In this document: piece after piece, positions 1 through 6,208 of the stretch | Numbering within the stretch: position 1 is the stretch's first letter | How the letters are laid out: each line of letters starts with the position of its first letter | Made by a program: the position numbers and the translations under genes | Assembly (NCBI GenBank): GCA_905369775.1 | Contig: CAJPJR010000044.1 | Span: forward strand, 1-17,089 | Origin: Prevotellaceae bacterium UBA1746 | Lineage (GTDB): Bacteria > Bacteroidota > Bacteroidia > Bacteroidales > Bacteroidaceae | Direction: 5' to 3' | Length of the DNA stretch: 17,089 bases | Notes under the pieces: generated by a model | Told to the model about the DNA's origin: nothing | The model's database searches: none | Seen by the model: only the letters and a program-made list of their open reading frames with translations

Positions 1-60
1 GAAGACGGCTGACTAGATCTAGGACGGGCTCGTGGGCTCGGAGATGGTGATACGAGACAG
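1..60. other. Illumina Nextera P7 adapter remnant (non-genomic)
   Basis: These 60 bases follow the Nextera P7 adapter in order. Bases 1-18 fit the flow-cell arm (gaagacggc, then a damaged stretch ending agat; about 15 of 18 match). Bases 19-26 (ctaggacg) are one base from CTAGTACG, which I recall as a Nextera i7 index in adapter orientation. Bases 27-41 (ggctcgtgggctcgg) differ at one base from the read-2 segment. Bases 42-60 match the Tn5 mosaic end at about 15 of 19 positions and end in gagacag. About 51 of 60 bases agree. The errors fit a low-quality read tail assembled into the contig end. No biological feature should be called here. Confidence 0.93.
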
Positions 61-230
61 CCACTCCCCTCTCGGGCTCCCCCCGCGTTTCTTCCGCACA
101 CCGTCCGCGCCGCTCCTACTCTCGCGGGCAGTCTCCTCGCCTTCCCGCACCTGCGCCACGTCCCGCCCCGCAGCACCCCACTCCCTCCGCATGGCCACCG
201 CTGCAATGGGACCTTTCTTCCGAAAACACA
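61..230. other. Gene-free contig edge, sequence quality doubtful
   Basis: This C-rich stretch lies between the adapter remnant and the cluster terminator. Short open frames cross it on both strands, but some run into the adapter and none has a recognisable product. The base composition (runs of C on the plus strand, G on the minus strand) and the errors in the neighbouring adapter suggest that one low-quality read supports this end. I see no gene, RNA or repeat that I would defend. Confidence 0.6.
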
Positions 231-270
231 AAAAAACGAGCACCGTTCCTTGGGGAGCGGTGCTCGTTTT
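231..270 (-). terminator. Intrinsic terminator of the minus-strand cluster
   Basis: A long hairpin has arms at 233-249 and 254-270: aaaacgagcaccg pairs with cggtgctcgtttt, and the stem extends inward by four further pairs (one a G-T wobble) to a ttgg loop. Read on the minus strand it is followed by six to seven T residues (complement of the A run starting at 230), the normal layout of a Rho-independent terminator. It starts about 90 nt after the stop codon of the last gene (363-1064), so it marks the 3' end of the cluster. On the plus strand the T run is only four, so it would be weaker in that direction. Confidence 0.9.
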
Positions 271-362
271 GGGTTGCTAAGCGGTCGACATTCGGCCGAG
301 TGGTGTTGACCTGCGCGACAATGGGCGGTCACACCGGCGGGAAGTGCGTGCGTCGACGGCTC

Positions 363-1064
363 TTAGCGTGCACGACGTGCGCGGTAGATCTGATTGACGC
401 GGCGCTGTACTTCGGCATAGCGGGAACCGAGTTGGTCTTTGCGCACTTGGCCGTTGCCATAGACGCCGCGCATCACTTCGCGGGCGATTTGTTCCACACT
501 GCCCTTGGGCGCCTGTGCGGCCGCGGCGGCCGTGGTCGGCGCAGAGGTGGGCGTGCTCGACGCTGATGCGGGAGCGCTCGATGTGGAAGCCGCCTTGGTC
601 GGCGCAGCTGCGGAAGCAGGCGATGTGGAAGCCGAGGTCGCCGGCGCAGCTGCGGCGGAGTGGGTCTCGCCACCGGCCTTGGCACTCGATGTTTCGCCCG
701 CCGGTGCGGCGGTGGTTTTGGCGTTTCCGTTGGCTGCGGGGGCTGCTTTGCCGGCGCCTTCGCTCGCAGTCACCTCTCCGCCGGAGGGCGACGCTGCAGC
801 CGACGCGCTGTCGACGACGACGCTGTCGTTCTGACCGGCAGTCGCCACACTCGGCGTGCGATCGTCGCCACATTGGCGCACGAAATACACACCTCCTGCG
901 GCCAACAGGGCCACGACCACGGCGGCCACCCACCATTTTCCACCACCCGACGAGGGTTGTGGCGCAGCTCCGGGACCTTTGGGCACAGTTCCTTCCACCT
1001 TGGGCGCGGAAACTTCCGAAGTCTCTTTCGTGCGGAGGGTGACTTTGCGTTTGAGTTGGACCAT
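363..1064 (-). CDS. Single-pass membrane protein with Ala-rich linker and Cpl-7-like wall-binding domain
   Basis: 233 residues. Residues 1-13 carry the peptide LKRKVTLRTK, also found at the N-terminus of the two TerD-like genes just upstream. A short Pro/Gly-rich segment leads to one membrane helix at about 44-62 (WWVAAVVVALLAAGGVYFV). Residues ~70-187 are a low-complexity Ala/Ser/Thr/Pro linker. Residues ~188-233 form a compact domain (IAREVMRG, YGNGQVRKDQLG, YAEVQRRVNQIY) that looks like the Cpl-7/CW_7 repeat of phage lysozymes and other wall enzymes, whose pattern is REV..G.wGNGq.R...L...Y..vQ..VN. Basic residues before the helix suggest N-in/C-out topology, putting the domain in the periplasm on peptidoglycan. 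The start lies 11 nt after the preceding stop, so it is co-transcribed, and the terminator follows. Inferred role: wall anchor whose cytosolic end recruits the TerD/ATPase assembly. The Cpl-7 call is by eye; biochemical function is unknown. Confidence 0.85.
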   Translation of the reverse strand: MVQLKRKVTLRTKETSEVSAPKVEGTVPKGPGAAPQPSSGGGKWWVAAVVVALLAAGGVYFVRQCGDDRTPSVATAGQNDSVVVDSASAAASPSGGEVTASEGAGKAAPAANGNAKTTAAPAGETSSAKAGGETHSAAAAPATSASTSPASAAAPTKAASTSSAPASASSTPTSAPTTAAAAAQAPKGSVEQIAREVMRGVYGNGQVRKDQLGSRYAEVQRRVNQIYRARRAR

Positions 1065-1075
1065 GGAAAGGGCTT

Positions 1076-1654
1076 TTAGTCGTTGCAGATGAGTGCGAAA
1101 CCGGGCACTTCGTCGAAGGCCGTGCCGAGATCCATCACGCGGCTCTCGTTGATGAGGGCGAATTCGCCGTTGTTGTTGGCAATGGAGCAGACAAGATAAA
1201 CGTGTCCCTGGCTGGGATCGTCCATGTTCACCTCGAGGTTGTCGCCGGCATCGCTGGTCACTTCCACGCGACCGCCCTCGTCGGCGAAGGTCACATCGCG
1301 TCCTTTGATGGCTGCATCGTAGTTCACCACGCAGATATAGGCTTTCTCGATGTCAGCGAGGGTGGCCACGTTGATTTGTTCCACTTCCTCACCGCCGGGA
1401 GAGGGTTCTTTTTGGTCGCCCATGTGAAGGATGTAGGGGAACTCGGTGAGCGAACCGAGGTCCTTGCGGCGACGACGGTATTCGTCGGAGAAGACACCGC
1501 CTGCTTCGCCGTCCTTCTTCTTGAAGAAGAGACAAAGGTCGAGGTCGGTGGCCGACTGCCAGAGCATGCGCACCTTGAGTTTTCCGGAAAAGGTGAAAGT
1601 TGCGGTTTCGCCCTTGGTGCGGAGGGTGATTTTGCGTTTGAGTGTTACTGCCAT
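1076..1654 (-). CDS. TerD-like domain protein (third copy)
   Basis: 192 residues from the ATG at 1654. The frame stays open upstream to 1738, but this start puts LKRKITLRTK at residues 5-14, matching its neighbours. The body is one TerD-like beta-sandwich: FTFSGKLKVRMLW (20-32), DLDLCLFF (37-44), a GGVFS loop (52-56), FPYILHMGD (72-80), VEQINV (91-96), and AYICVVNYDA (105-114). The acidic DLDL, GD and E residues lie where TerD proteins bind calcium, but calcium binding is not shown here. The C-terminus VPGFALICND recurs in all three copies. TerD proteins belong to tellurite/stress and signalling systems, often beside vWA proteins. It closely resembles 1834-2418 along its whole length, so the pair is a tandem duplication. 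It lies 11 nt upstream of the membrane-anchor gene. Confidence 0.87.
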   Translation of the reverse strand: MAVTLKRKITLRTKGETATFTFSGKLKVRMLWQSATDLDLCLFFKKKDGEAGGVFSDEYRRRRKDLGSLTEFPYILHMGDQKEPSPGGEEVEQINVATLADIEKAYICVVNYDAAIKGRDVTFADEGGRVEVTSDAGDNLEVNMDDPSQGHVYLVCSIANNNGEFALINESRVMDLGTAFDEVPGFALICND

Positions 1655-1833
1655 AGTGGGTAAGTGGGGTTTAAAGGGTTGAGATTTCGAATGGAAACAG
1701 GGGGACGCCGTGCCGCCCTCGGGGAGCGGAGGCGCCAAACGGGGGAGGAGCCGGCTAAAAGCGGAGGCACGCTGCGGCGGAAAGGGGGCGTCGCCGTGTC
1801 GAGCGGTGCGCTATTCGCCCGCGGCGGGGATCC

Positions 1834-2418
1834 TCACTCGCAGATGAGGGAGAAGCCGGGCACTTCGTTGAAAGCCGTGCTGAGATCCATGACGCGGCTC
1901 TCGTTTTTGAGGGCGTAATTGCCGTCGCGGTTGAGGATGGAGCAGACAAGATAGACGCTTCCTGGCTCGGTGGCATCGGCTTGTACTTCCAAATTGTCGC
2001 CGGCGTCGCTGGTAATCTCCACGCGGCCGCTCTCATCGGCGAAGGTGACATCGCGACCGTCCGTGGCGGCGCCATAATTGACAATGCAAACGTAGGCTTG
2101 CTCGAGGTCGGCCAGCGATCCGACATTGATTTGCTCTACAGATTCGCTACCTTCGCCGGGTTCGGGACTGTCGCCGAGATGAAGAATGTAGGGAAACTGG
2201 TCGAGCGCGCCGCGATCGCTCTTGCGGCTGCGGAAGAGGTCGGAGAACACGCCGCCCACTTCGCCGTCCTTGCGGCGGAAGAAGAGACAGAGGTCGAGAT
2301 CCGTTTCAGACTGCCAAAGGAGTCGCACTTTCAGGCGGCCGGTGAAAGTGAAGGCGGCCTCTTCTTTGCGACGGAGGGTGACTTTGCGTTTGAGACGCAC
2401 TTGGGGTTGATCAGACAT
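1834..2418 (-). CDS. TerD-like domain protein (second copy)
   Basis: 194 residues from the ATG at 2418. An upstream extension of the frame runs back across the previous gene and carries no TerD-like sequence, so I reject it. RLKRKVTLRRK lies at residues 8-18. TerD-like landmarks are FTFTGRLKVRLLW (23-35), DLDLCLFF (40-47), FPYILHLGD (75-83), VEQINVGSL (94-102), AYVCIVNYGA (108-117) and the C-terminal VPGFSLICE. It aligns almost without gaps to 1076-1654 and shares with it a CT-rich leader just before the ATG. It is cytosolic by sequence (no signal peptide or membrane segment). Gaps of 112 nt upstream and 179 nt downstream are the loosest spacing in this part of the cluster, but I see no Bacteroides-type -7 element in either. 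Likely role: calcium-type or protein-binding sensor/adaptor in the same complex; exact function unknown. Confidence 0.87.
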   Translation of the reverse strand: MSDQPQVRLKRKVTLRRKEEAAFTFTGRLKVRLLWQSETDLDLCLFFRRKDGEVGGVFSDLFRSRKSDRGALDQFPYILHLGDSPEPGEGSESVEQINVGSLADLEQAYVCIVNYGAATDGRDVTFADESGRVEITSDAGDNLEVQADATEPGSVYLVCSILNRDGNYALKNESRVMDLSTAFNEVPGFSLICE

Positions 2419-2530
2419 GGGAGAGAGGGGTTGAAAGGTTTGTATATATAAGATGTGTGTCAGGCGCAACGACACCCCGCACGGCTTCTTGCTGCGCACA
2501 GCGGGGAGGGCGTTTCGCGCACGGCGCACA

Positions 2531-3202
2531 TTAGCGTTCGTCGTCTGTGCGTTCGCGCACGTTGCAGATGAGTTTGAAGCCGGGAATCTGCTCGCAGGCC
2601 TCGACAATGGTGAGGACTTTGCGCTTGCGCAGGAGCCTGATGAGCCCATCGGGGCCCTTTTGGAGATTGGCCACCCAATAGACGCAGCCTTCGCCCTCAG
2701 AGCGGAGGTTGCTGTGGTGATAATCGCCGGCCTTCGTTTGAAAATCGACATAAGCGCCCGCTTCTTCGAAAAACGAAGCGCTCTCGGCATTCGCCGCCTC
2801 GTAGTCCACCACACAGATGCAGGCCTTTTCGATGCCGCGGAGCGCGCCGATCCAGATTTCCTCGGTGGCGCCTCCACCTTTTTGGGACAGCGTCTCGTCG
2901 CCCCGGTGCAAAATATAGGGGAATGCGTCCAGTCTGCCCAGATCCTCGGGACGTTCACGATAGTCGGAGGAGAAAACGCCGCCCGTGCCCCCATCTTCCC
3001 CGCGATAGAACAGGCAGAGATCGAGGTCGCGCGCCGTCAGTTCGTCTCGGTCGGCGGCATTCCAGCAGAGTCTCACCTTCATTTTATTCTTGAACGTGAA
3101 GATAATGCCGCTTTTCTCCCGGATGGTGACGTACGGTCGCCTCTCCGCGTCGGTGCATTGCACACCTTTTTTCCTAATACTGAGTAGTGGATCTTCGGTC
3201 AT
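2531..3202 (-). CDS. TerD-like domain protein (first, divergent copy)
   Basis: 223 residues from the ATG at 3202, 13 nt after the previous stop. An earlier in-frame ATG at 3235 would overlap the previous gene by 20 nt and cannot be excluded. The TerD core is recognisable: FTFKNKMKVRLCW (35-47), DLDLCLFY (59-66), GGVFSS (74-79), FPYILHRGD (94-102), EEIWIG (114-119), ACICVVDYEA (127-136). The tail IPGFKLICN (206-214) matches the other copies and is followed by a charged end. It differs in having an extended N-terminus with only a remnant of the shared peptide (VTIREK), an insert before DLDL, and a basic LLRKRK stretch at 190-195. It is therefore the oldest or most specialised of the three. No signal peptide; cytosolic. 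Likely partner of the ATPase/TPR protein encoded immediately upstream. Confidence 0.85.
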   Translation of the reverse strand: MTEDPLLSIRKKGVQCTDAERRPYVTIREKSGIIFTFKNKMKVRLCWNAADRDELTARDLDLCLFYRGEDGGTGGVFSSDYRERPEDLGRLDAFPYILHRGDETLSQKGGGATEEIWIGALRGIEKACICVVDYEAANAESASFFEEAGAYVDFQTKAGDYHHSNLRSEGEGCVYWVANLQKGPDGLIRLLRKRKVLTIVEACEQIPGFKLICNVRERTDDER

Positions 3203-3215
3203 GAGGACGATGGAT

Positions 3216-5909
3216 TTAGAACTTGTTGAACTCATCTAAAGGATTGCCCTTCTTGGTTTCGTTTTTTGCGCCCTTCTTTTGTTTGTTGTCGGGCGTAGGT
3301 TTCGTTTTGGCGCCCTCGTTCTTTTTAGGGGCGGCGGGTTGGGGGGCTATTCTTCCGAAGAAAGGGTCAAAGAAACCGCCCTTTCCCGACGGTGGATCCG
3401 CACCCTCCGACGCTTGCCCCTTGCCATTTGGGGATTTACCCCTGCCCTGTTGCGGTCGGTCCGGACTTTGTTGCGTCGGCTTGGCGGGTTGGGTGGCTTC
3501 ACTTCTGAAGAAAGGGTCAATGGGATCGTGCTTTCCCGGCGGTTGCTGCTTGCCCTTTGGGGGTTGCCCTGCAGTATTTTCGGATTTATCCTTGCCCAGT
3601 TGCGGTCGGTCCGCAGGTTGTTGCGGCGGATCGGGGGAGAAGCCGTTGTTTTGATCCTCTTCATCGAAAATTCGTTGGAAGAGTCTCGTCACGTTCCCCT
3701 GTTGTTGGGGTGCAGTGGCGTCAGCTTTGAGCGCTTTGAGGAGTTTTTTGGCTTCTTCGTAGCTGCGGTCGGCAATCAGCACCTTGACTCTTTCCAGCGC
3801 TTCTTCAAATTGCCGGCGTTCACGCTCGGCGCGCACTCGTTCTTTGGCGCGTTCCACCCGTTCGGCGAGTTCATCGTCTTTGCGGCAGCGGAGCACCTCT
3901 TCGGCGTAGTGGACAAAGGTGGCCCAATCGCCGTCGAACCAGGCTTTGTTGTAGTGTTTTGTACAGTCGTCGATGAACTCTTTTTGCTTTTGCTCGGCTT
4001 CGGCAGCCCGTTTGTGCAGCTCTTCGTGCGCCACCCACTCACTTTGCTGCTCCGGGCCGAGGAAAGCGGCGAGCCGGCGCGCACATTCGGCGGCCTTATC
4101 GTGGTCATGCCGGTCGGCGGCGCGGGTATATTCCTCCTTCATGGCGAAGATTTTTCTCTCGCGCTCGCTGATTTTCAGTCGGCAGGTGCTCATGCGCGGC
4201 TGCAAATCGGGGTGTTTCGGGTCGAGGAATTGCACTTTCTCCAACTCCTCGAGGGCTTTGTGATAATTGCCCTGTTGTTCGAATACAGCGGCGCGGGTGA
4301 AAAATTCGCTGATGCGGGTGGCCTGTTCGATTTGCTTGGTTGCGTCGGCGAGAATCTTTTTGGCCTGTTCGGAATCGGGGTGGGCATTGAGCGCTGCTTT
4401 GGCCTGAATGAGTGCTTCTTGCCAGTTGCGTTCTTTGACTGCGGCCTCGGCCTGCTTGAGACTCTTCATAAATTGCTCTCCGCGCACCTTGGCTTCGGCC
4501 AAATTGCGGTTGGCCAAAGCCAATTTCGCTGTGGCCTCGGCATCGTTGGGGCGCAGTTGGAGTGCATTTTCTGCCCAGTCGTGCATGCCGTGCCACTCCT
4601 TTTTCTGTTCGCACTCCTCGACTTTGGCCATGGCCGTGAAGTAATTCTCTTTGTCTTTGCGCGCGGCGGCTTCTGCCATCGCCTTTTCCTCGATTTGGCG
4701 CTTGGCTTCGCGCTCACGCTCGGCCTCTGCCTGTGCATTGCGCAGGGCGGTGAGTTCCTGGTCGCCGAGTTCGTGATGTTTTTTGGCTTCGGCTTTGAAC
4801 TGGTCGAGGTCGATGTCGCGATAGACGGGAATGATGGCCGAGAGGTCGCAGCGCCGGAAATAAATGAGGTCTTCTTCGCGCAAACGGTAGCTGGCCGTGA
4901 CGGCTTTTGCGTACTCGTGATTGGCAAAGCTGTCTCCGAGAAAGAGGATGCCGCGGAGCATTTCGCCCGGGTTCAGCGTTTTAATGACGAAGTTGTTGAT
5001 TTCGTTGACGACGTCGGCAACGATCTTTTCAGTGCGGCCGTTGATTTCTCCGGCCGTTACGCTCACGTCGAAGGTATTGGGGGCCACTGAAAATTGCACG
5101 CCCGTTATGTGGAGGGGGCGTCCGCCTCGGGTGGCATCGAGTTGGCGCAACCATTCGTCGGCATGCTGTTCGAGGTTGCTATACTCTTGTTCTTTCTGCT
5201 CGGGGGTGGAGAGAAAATGCTGCACATTGTTGATTTTCGCCACCACGTTCTCCACAAGTGCCCGCACTCTGGGGTCGGTGCCCAGGCCGGGCAGTACGTT
5301 TTCGGCCAATCGGACGAAGGTGCCGTCTTTTCGGCGGTAGATGCTGACATGCAGATGCTCGTTGTAGGCGTTGAGCACGAGATAGGTGCCTTCTTGTTGC
5401 ACTTTGTTGAGGCGCACCGCGTGCTCGAGCGCGAGATGTTCGATGGGTACGGTGCGTTCGCCCACGTGGAAACCTTCCTCGCCGAGCACTTGTTCGACAA
5501 AGATGTTTCGCGCGGCGTAATCCACGTCGGCCGAGAAGGAAATGTAGGTAGAGATGGGCATTGCCCCTCGATTTTCTGCGTCTTCCCGCGCGCGCTCTTT
5601 CCATTCGTTGAGGATGCCGGCCTCTTTGAAGAGGTGACTGATGGGTTGTTTGCGTCCGTAGAGCGAGAAGGTTCGGGTGTTTTCGGCCATGAGTCGGAAG
5701 ACATTGCCGAAACAGTGGGGCTCGCCTTTATAGAAGGCGTTTTTGCACACGTTTCCATAGATCACACGGTTGTATTCCGTGTCTTCGCGGAAGAAGAGTT
5801 CGAAATATTCGTCCCCGCTCGTGGGACGTATCGGCGCAACCACTTCGTTGCCGTCGCGCAAGGCGGCCACGATGTAGTTGGTGTCGACGTAGAGAAAAAG
5901 GTGATTCAT
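3216..5909 (-). CDS. Degenerate Hsp70-like head with TPR/coiled-coil body and repetitive basic tail
   Basis: 897 residues. The first ~360 look like an Hsp70/actin-type nucleotide-binding fold with decayed motifs: YVDTNYIVAAL (7-17) at the phosphate-1 position, YLVLNAYNEHLHVSIY (176-191) where Hsp70 has its Gly-rich phosphate-2 loop but with the glycines missing, and RGILFLGDSFANHEYA (319-334) at the adenosine motif. A charged coiled coil (~385-415) leads into helical repeats at about 420-680 with TPR-like spacing (WAENALQLRPNDAEATAKLA, WQEALIQAKAALNAHPDSEQ, YHKALEELEKVQFLDPKHPD). Residues 690-725 are another coiled coil. Residues ~755-897 are disordered, rich in Pro/Gln/Lys, with a 50-residue tandem repeat. 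Probably a scaffold or co-chaperone-like adaptor that may no longer hydrolyse ATP. No membrane segment. It opens the second half of the cluster after a 299-nt gap. Confidence 0.8.
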   Translation of the reverse strand: MNHLFLYVDTNYIVAALRDGNEVVAPIRPTSGDEYFELFFREDTEYNRVIYGNVCKNAFYKGEPHCFGNVFRLMAENTRTFSLYGRKQPISHLFKEAGILNEWKERAREDAENRGAMPISTYISFSADVDYAARNIFVEQVLGEEGFHVGERTVPIEHLALEHAVRLNKVQQEGTYLVLNAYNEHLHVSIYRRKDGTFVRLAENVLPGLGTDPRVRALVENVVAKINNVQHFLSTPEQKEQEYSNLEQHADEWLRQLDATRGGRPLHITGVQFSVAPNTFDVSVTAGEINGRTEKIVADVVNEINNFVIKTLNPGEMLRGILFLGDSFANHEYAKAVTASYRLREEDLIYFRRCDLSAIIPVYRDIDLDQFKAEAKKHHELGDQELTALRNAQAEAEREREAKRQIEEKAMAEAAARKDKENYFTAMAKVEECEQKKEWHGMHDWAENALQLRPNDAEATAKLALANRNLAEAKVRGEQFMKSLKQAEAAVKERNWQEALIQAKAALNAHPDSEQAKKILADATKQIEQATRISEFFTRAAVFEQQGNYHKALEELEKVQFLDPKHPDLQPRMSTCRLKISERERKIFAMKEEYTRAADRHDHDKAAECARRLAAFLGPEQQSEWVAHEELHKRAAEAEQKQKEFIDDCTKHYNKAWFDGDWATFVHYAEEVLRCRKDDELAERVERAKERVRAERERRQFEEALERVKVLIADRSYEEAKKLLKALKADATAPQQQGNVTRLFQRIFDEEDQNNGFSPDPPQQPADRPQLGKDKSENTAGQPPKGKQQPPGKHDPIDPFFRSEATQPAKPTQQSPDRPQQGRGKSPNGKGQASEGADPPSGKGGFFDPFFGRIAPQPAAPKKNEGAKTKPTPDNKQKKGAKNETKKGNPLDEFNKF
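3327..3626 (-). repeat. Two tandem 150-bp units in the tail of the TPR protein gene
   Basis: Two units, 3477-3626 and 3327-3476, lie head to tail at a period of exactly 150 bp (50 codons). Matching landmarks are ttgcggtcggtccg at 3600 and 3450, and gaagaaagggtcaa at 3507 and 3357. They encode residues 762-811 and 812-861. Each has a QQ..DRPQ.G start, a Gly/Lys/Pro-rich middle and an acidic-aromatic DPFF motif (IDPFFR, FDPFFG). The extreme C-terminus PLDEFNKF looks like a third, shorter version of the motif. In-frame units of this kind can change in number by recombination. Confidence 0.85.
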
Positions 5910-6108
5910 AAGGGTGTGTATCCGGAAAATAGCGTATTGGAGGCCGGCGTTGCGGTAAGTTCGTTCACTGTAGCGGTGTATGAACGCGACCTTTCGTTGT
6001 GCATTCCGTTTCGTGGAGTGTGCACTTCGGCAAGATCCGCGTTGATAACGGCCGCGGCGGTGCGACCAAGGTCAAGTGGCTGCGGCGGTGTGTTCGTACC
6101 AAGCGAGC

Positions 6109-6126
6109 GGTTGCCGGCCGGCAGCC
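6109..6126. repeat. Short GC-rich hairpin, GGTTGCC/GGCAGCC
   Basis: Arms ggttgcc (6109-6115) and ggcagcc (6120-6126) flank a ggcc loop, with one T-G wobble. The centre, tgccggccggca (6112-6123), is also a perfect 12-bp palindrome. It lies 15 bp from the larger inverted repeat at 6141-6174. No T run follows on either strand. Confidence 0.6.
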
Positions 6127-6140
6127 ACCACAAGTCTCGG

Positions 6141-6174
6141 TGCCCTTCGGCCACGGGAAACGGGCCGAAGGGCA
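6141..6174. repeat. Perfect 12-bp inverted repeat downstream of the actin/Hsp70-like gene
   Basis: Arms tgcccttcggcc (6141-6152) and ggccgaagggca (6163-6174) are perfectly complementary around a 10-nt loop. It starts about 35 nt after the stop codon at 6209 in transcript order. There is no U tract, so it is not a classical terminator; an mRNA-stabilising stem, attenuator or protein-binding site are all possible. Confidence 0.7.
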
Positions 6175-6208
6175 AGTGAGACGGGCTGAGCAGGCGTTCA
6201 AATTCCGA

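Larger units (their letters stand above)
5910..6208. other. 299-nt structured gap inside the cluster
   Basis: This is the largest gap between genes of the cluster. The minus-strand open frame crossing it (5906-6175) has no recognisable product and runs into the next gene, so I do not call it. The gap holds two strong inverted repeats, at 6109-6126 and 6141-6174. I found no TAnnTTTG element on the minus strand, so an internal promoter is not supported by the usual signal. It may be a processing, attenuation or partial termination point that sets different levels for the GTPase/ATPase half and the TPR/TerD half. Confidence 0.5.

Noticed and set aside
1834..2994. 386-codon version of the second TerD-like gene
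   Set aside because: The first ~192 codons overlap the preceding TerD gene out of frame and have no TerD-like sequence; the ATG at 2418 restores the shared N-terminus.
363..3202. Classical tellurite-resistance (ter) operon
   Set aside because: Only TerD-like domains are seen. No TerB, TerC or TerA and no ATP-grasp or phosphoribosyltransferase-like biosynthetic genes typical of the larger ter clusters are visible.
3279..5090. 603-codon plus-strand open frame opposite the TPR protein gene
   Set aside because: Phe/Leu/Gly-rich shadow translation without domain signals; the minus-strand frame has ordered domains.
5906..6175. 89-codon minus-strand open frame in the 299-nt gap
   Set aside because: No recognisable product, runs across the hairpins and overlaps the next start codon; better seen as untranslated sequence.
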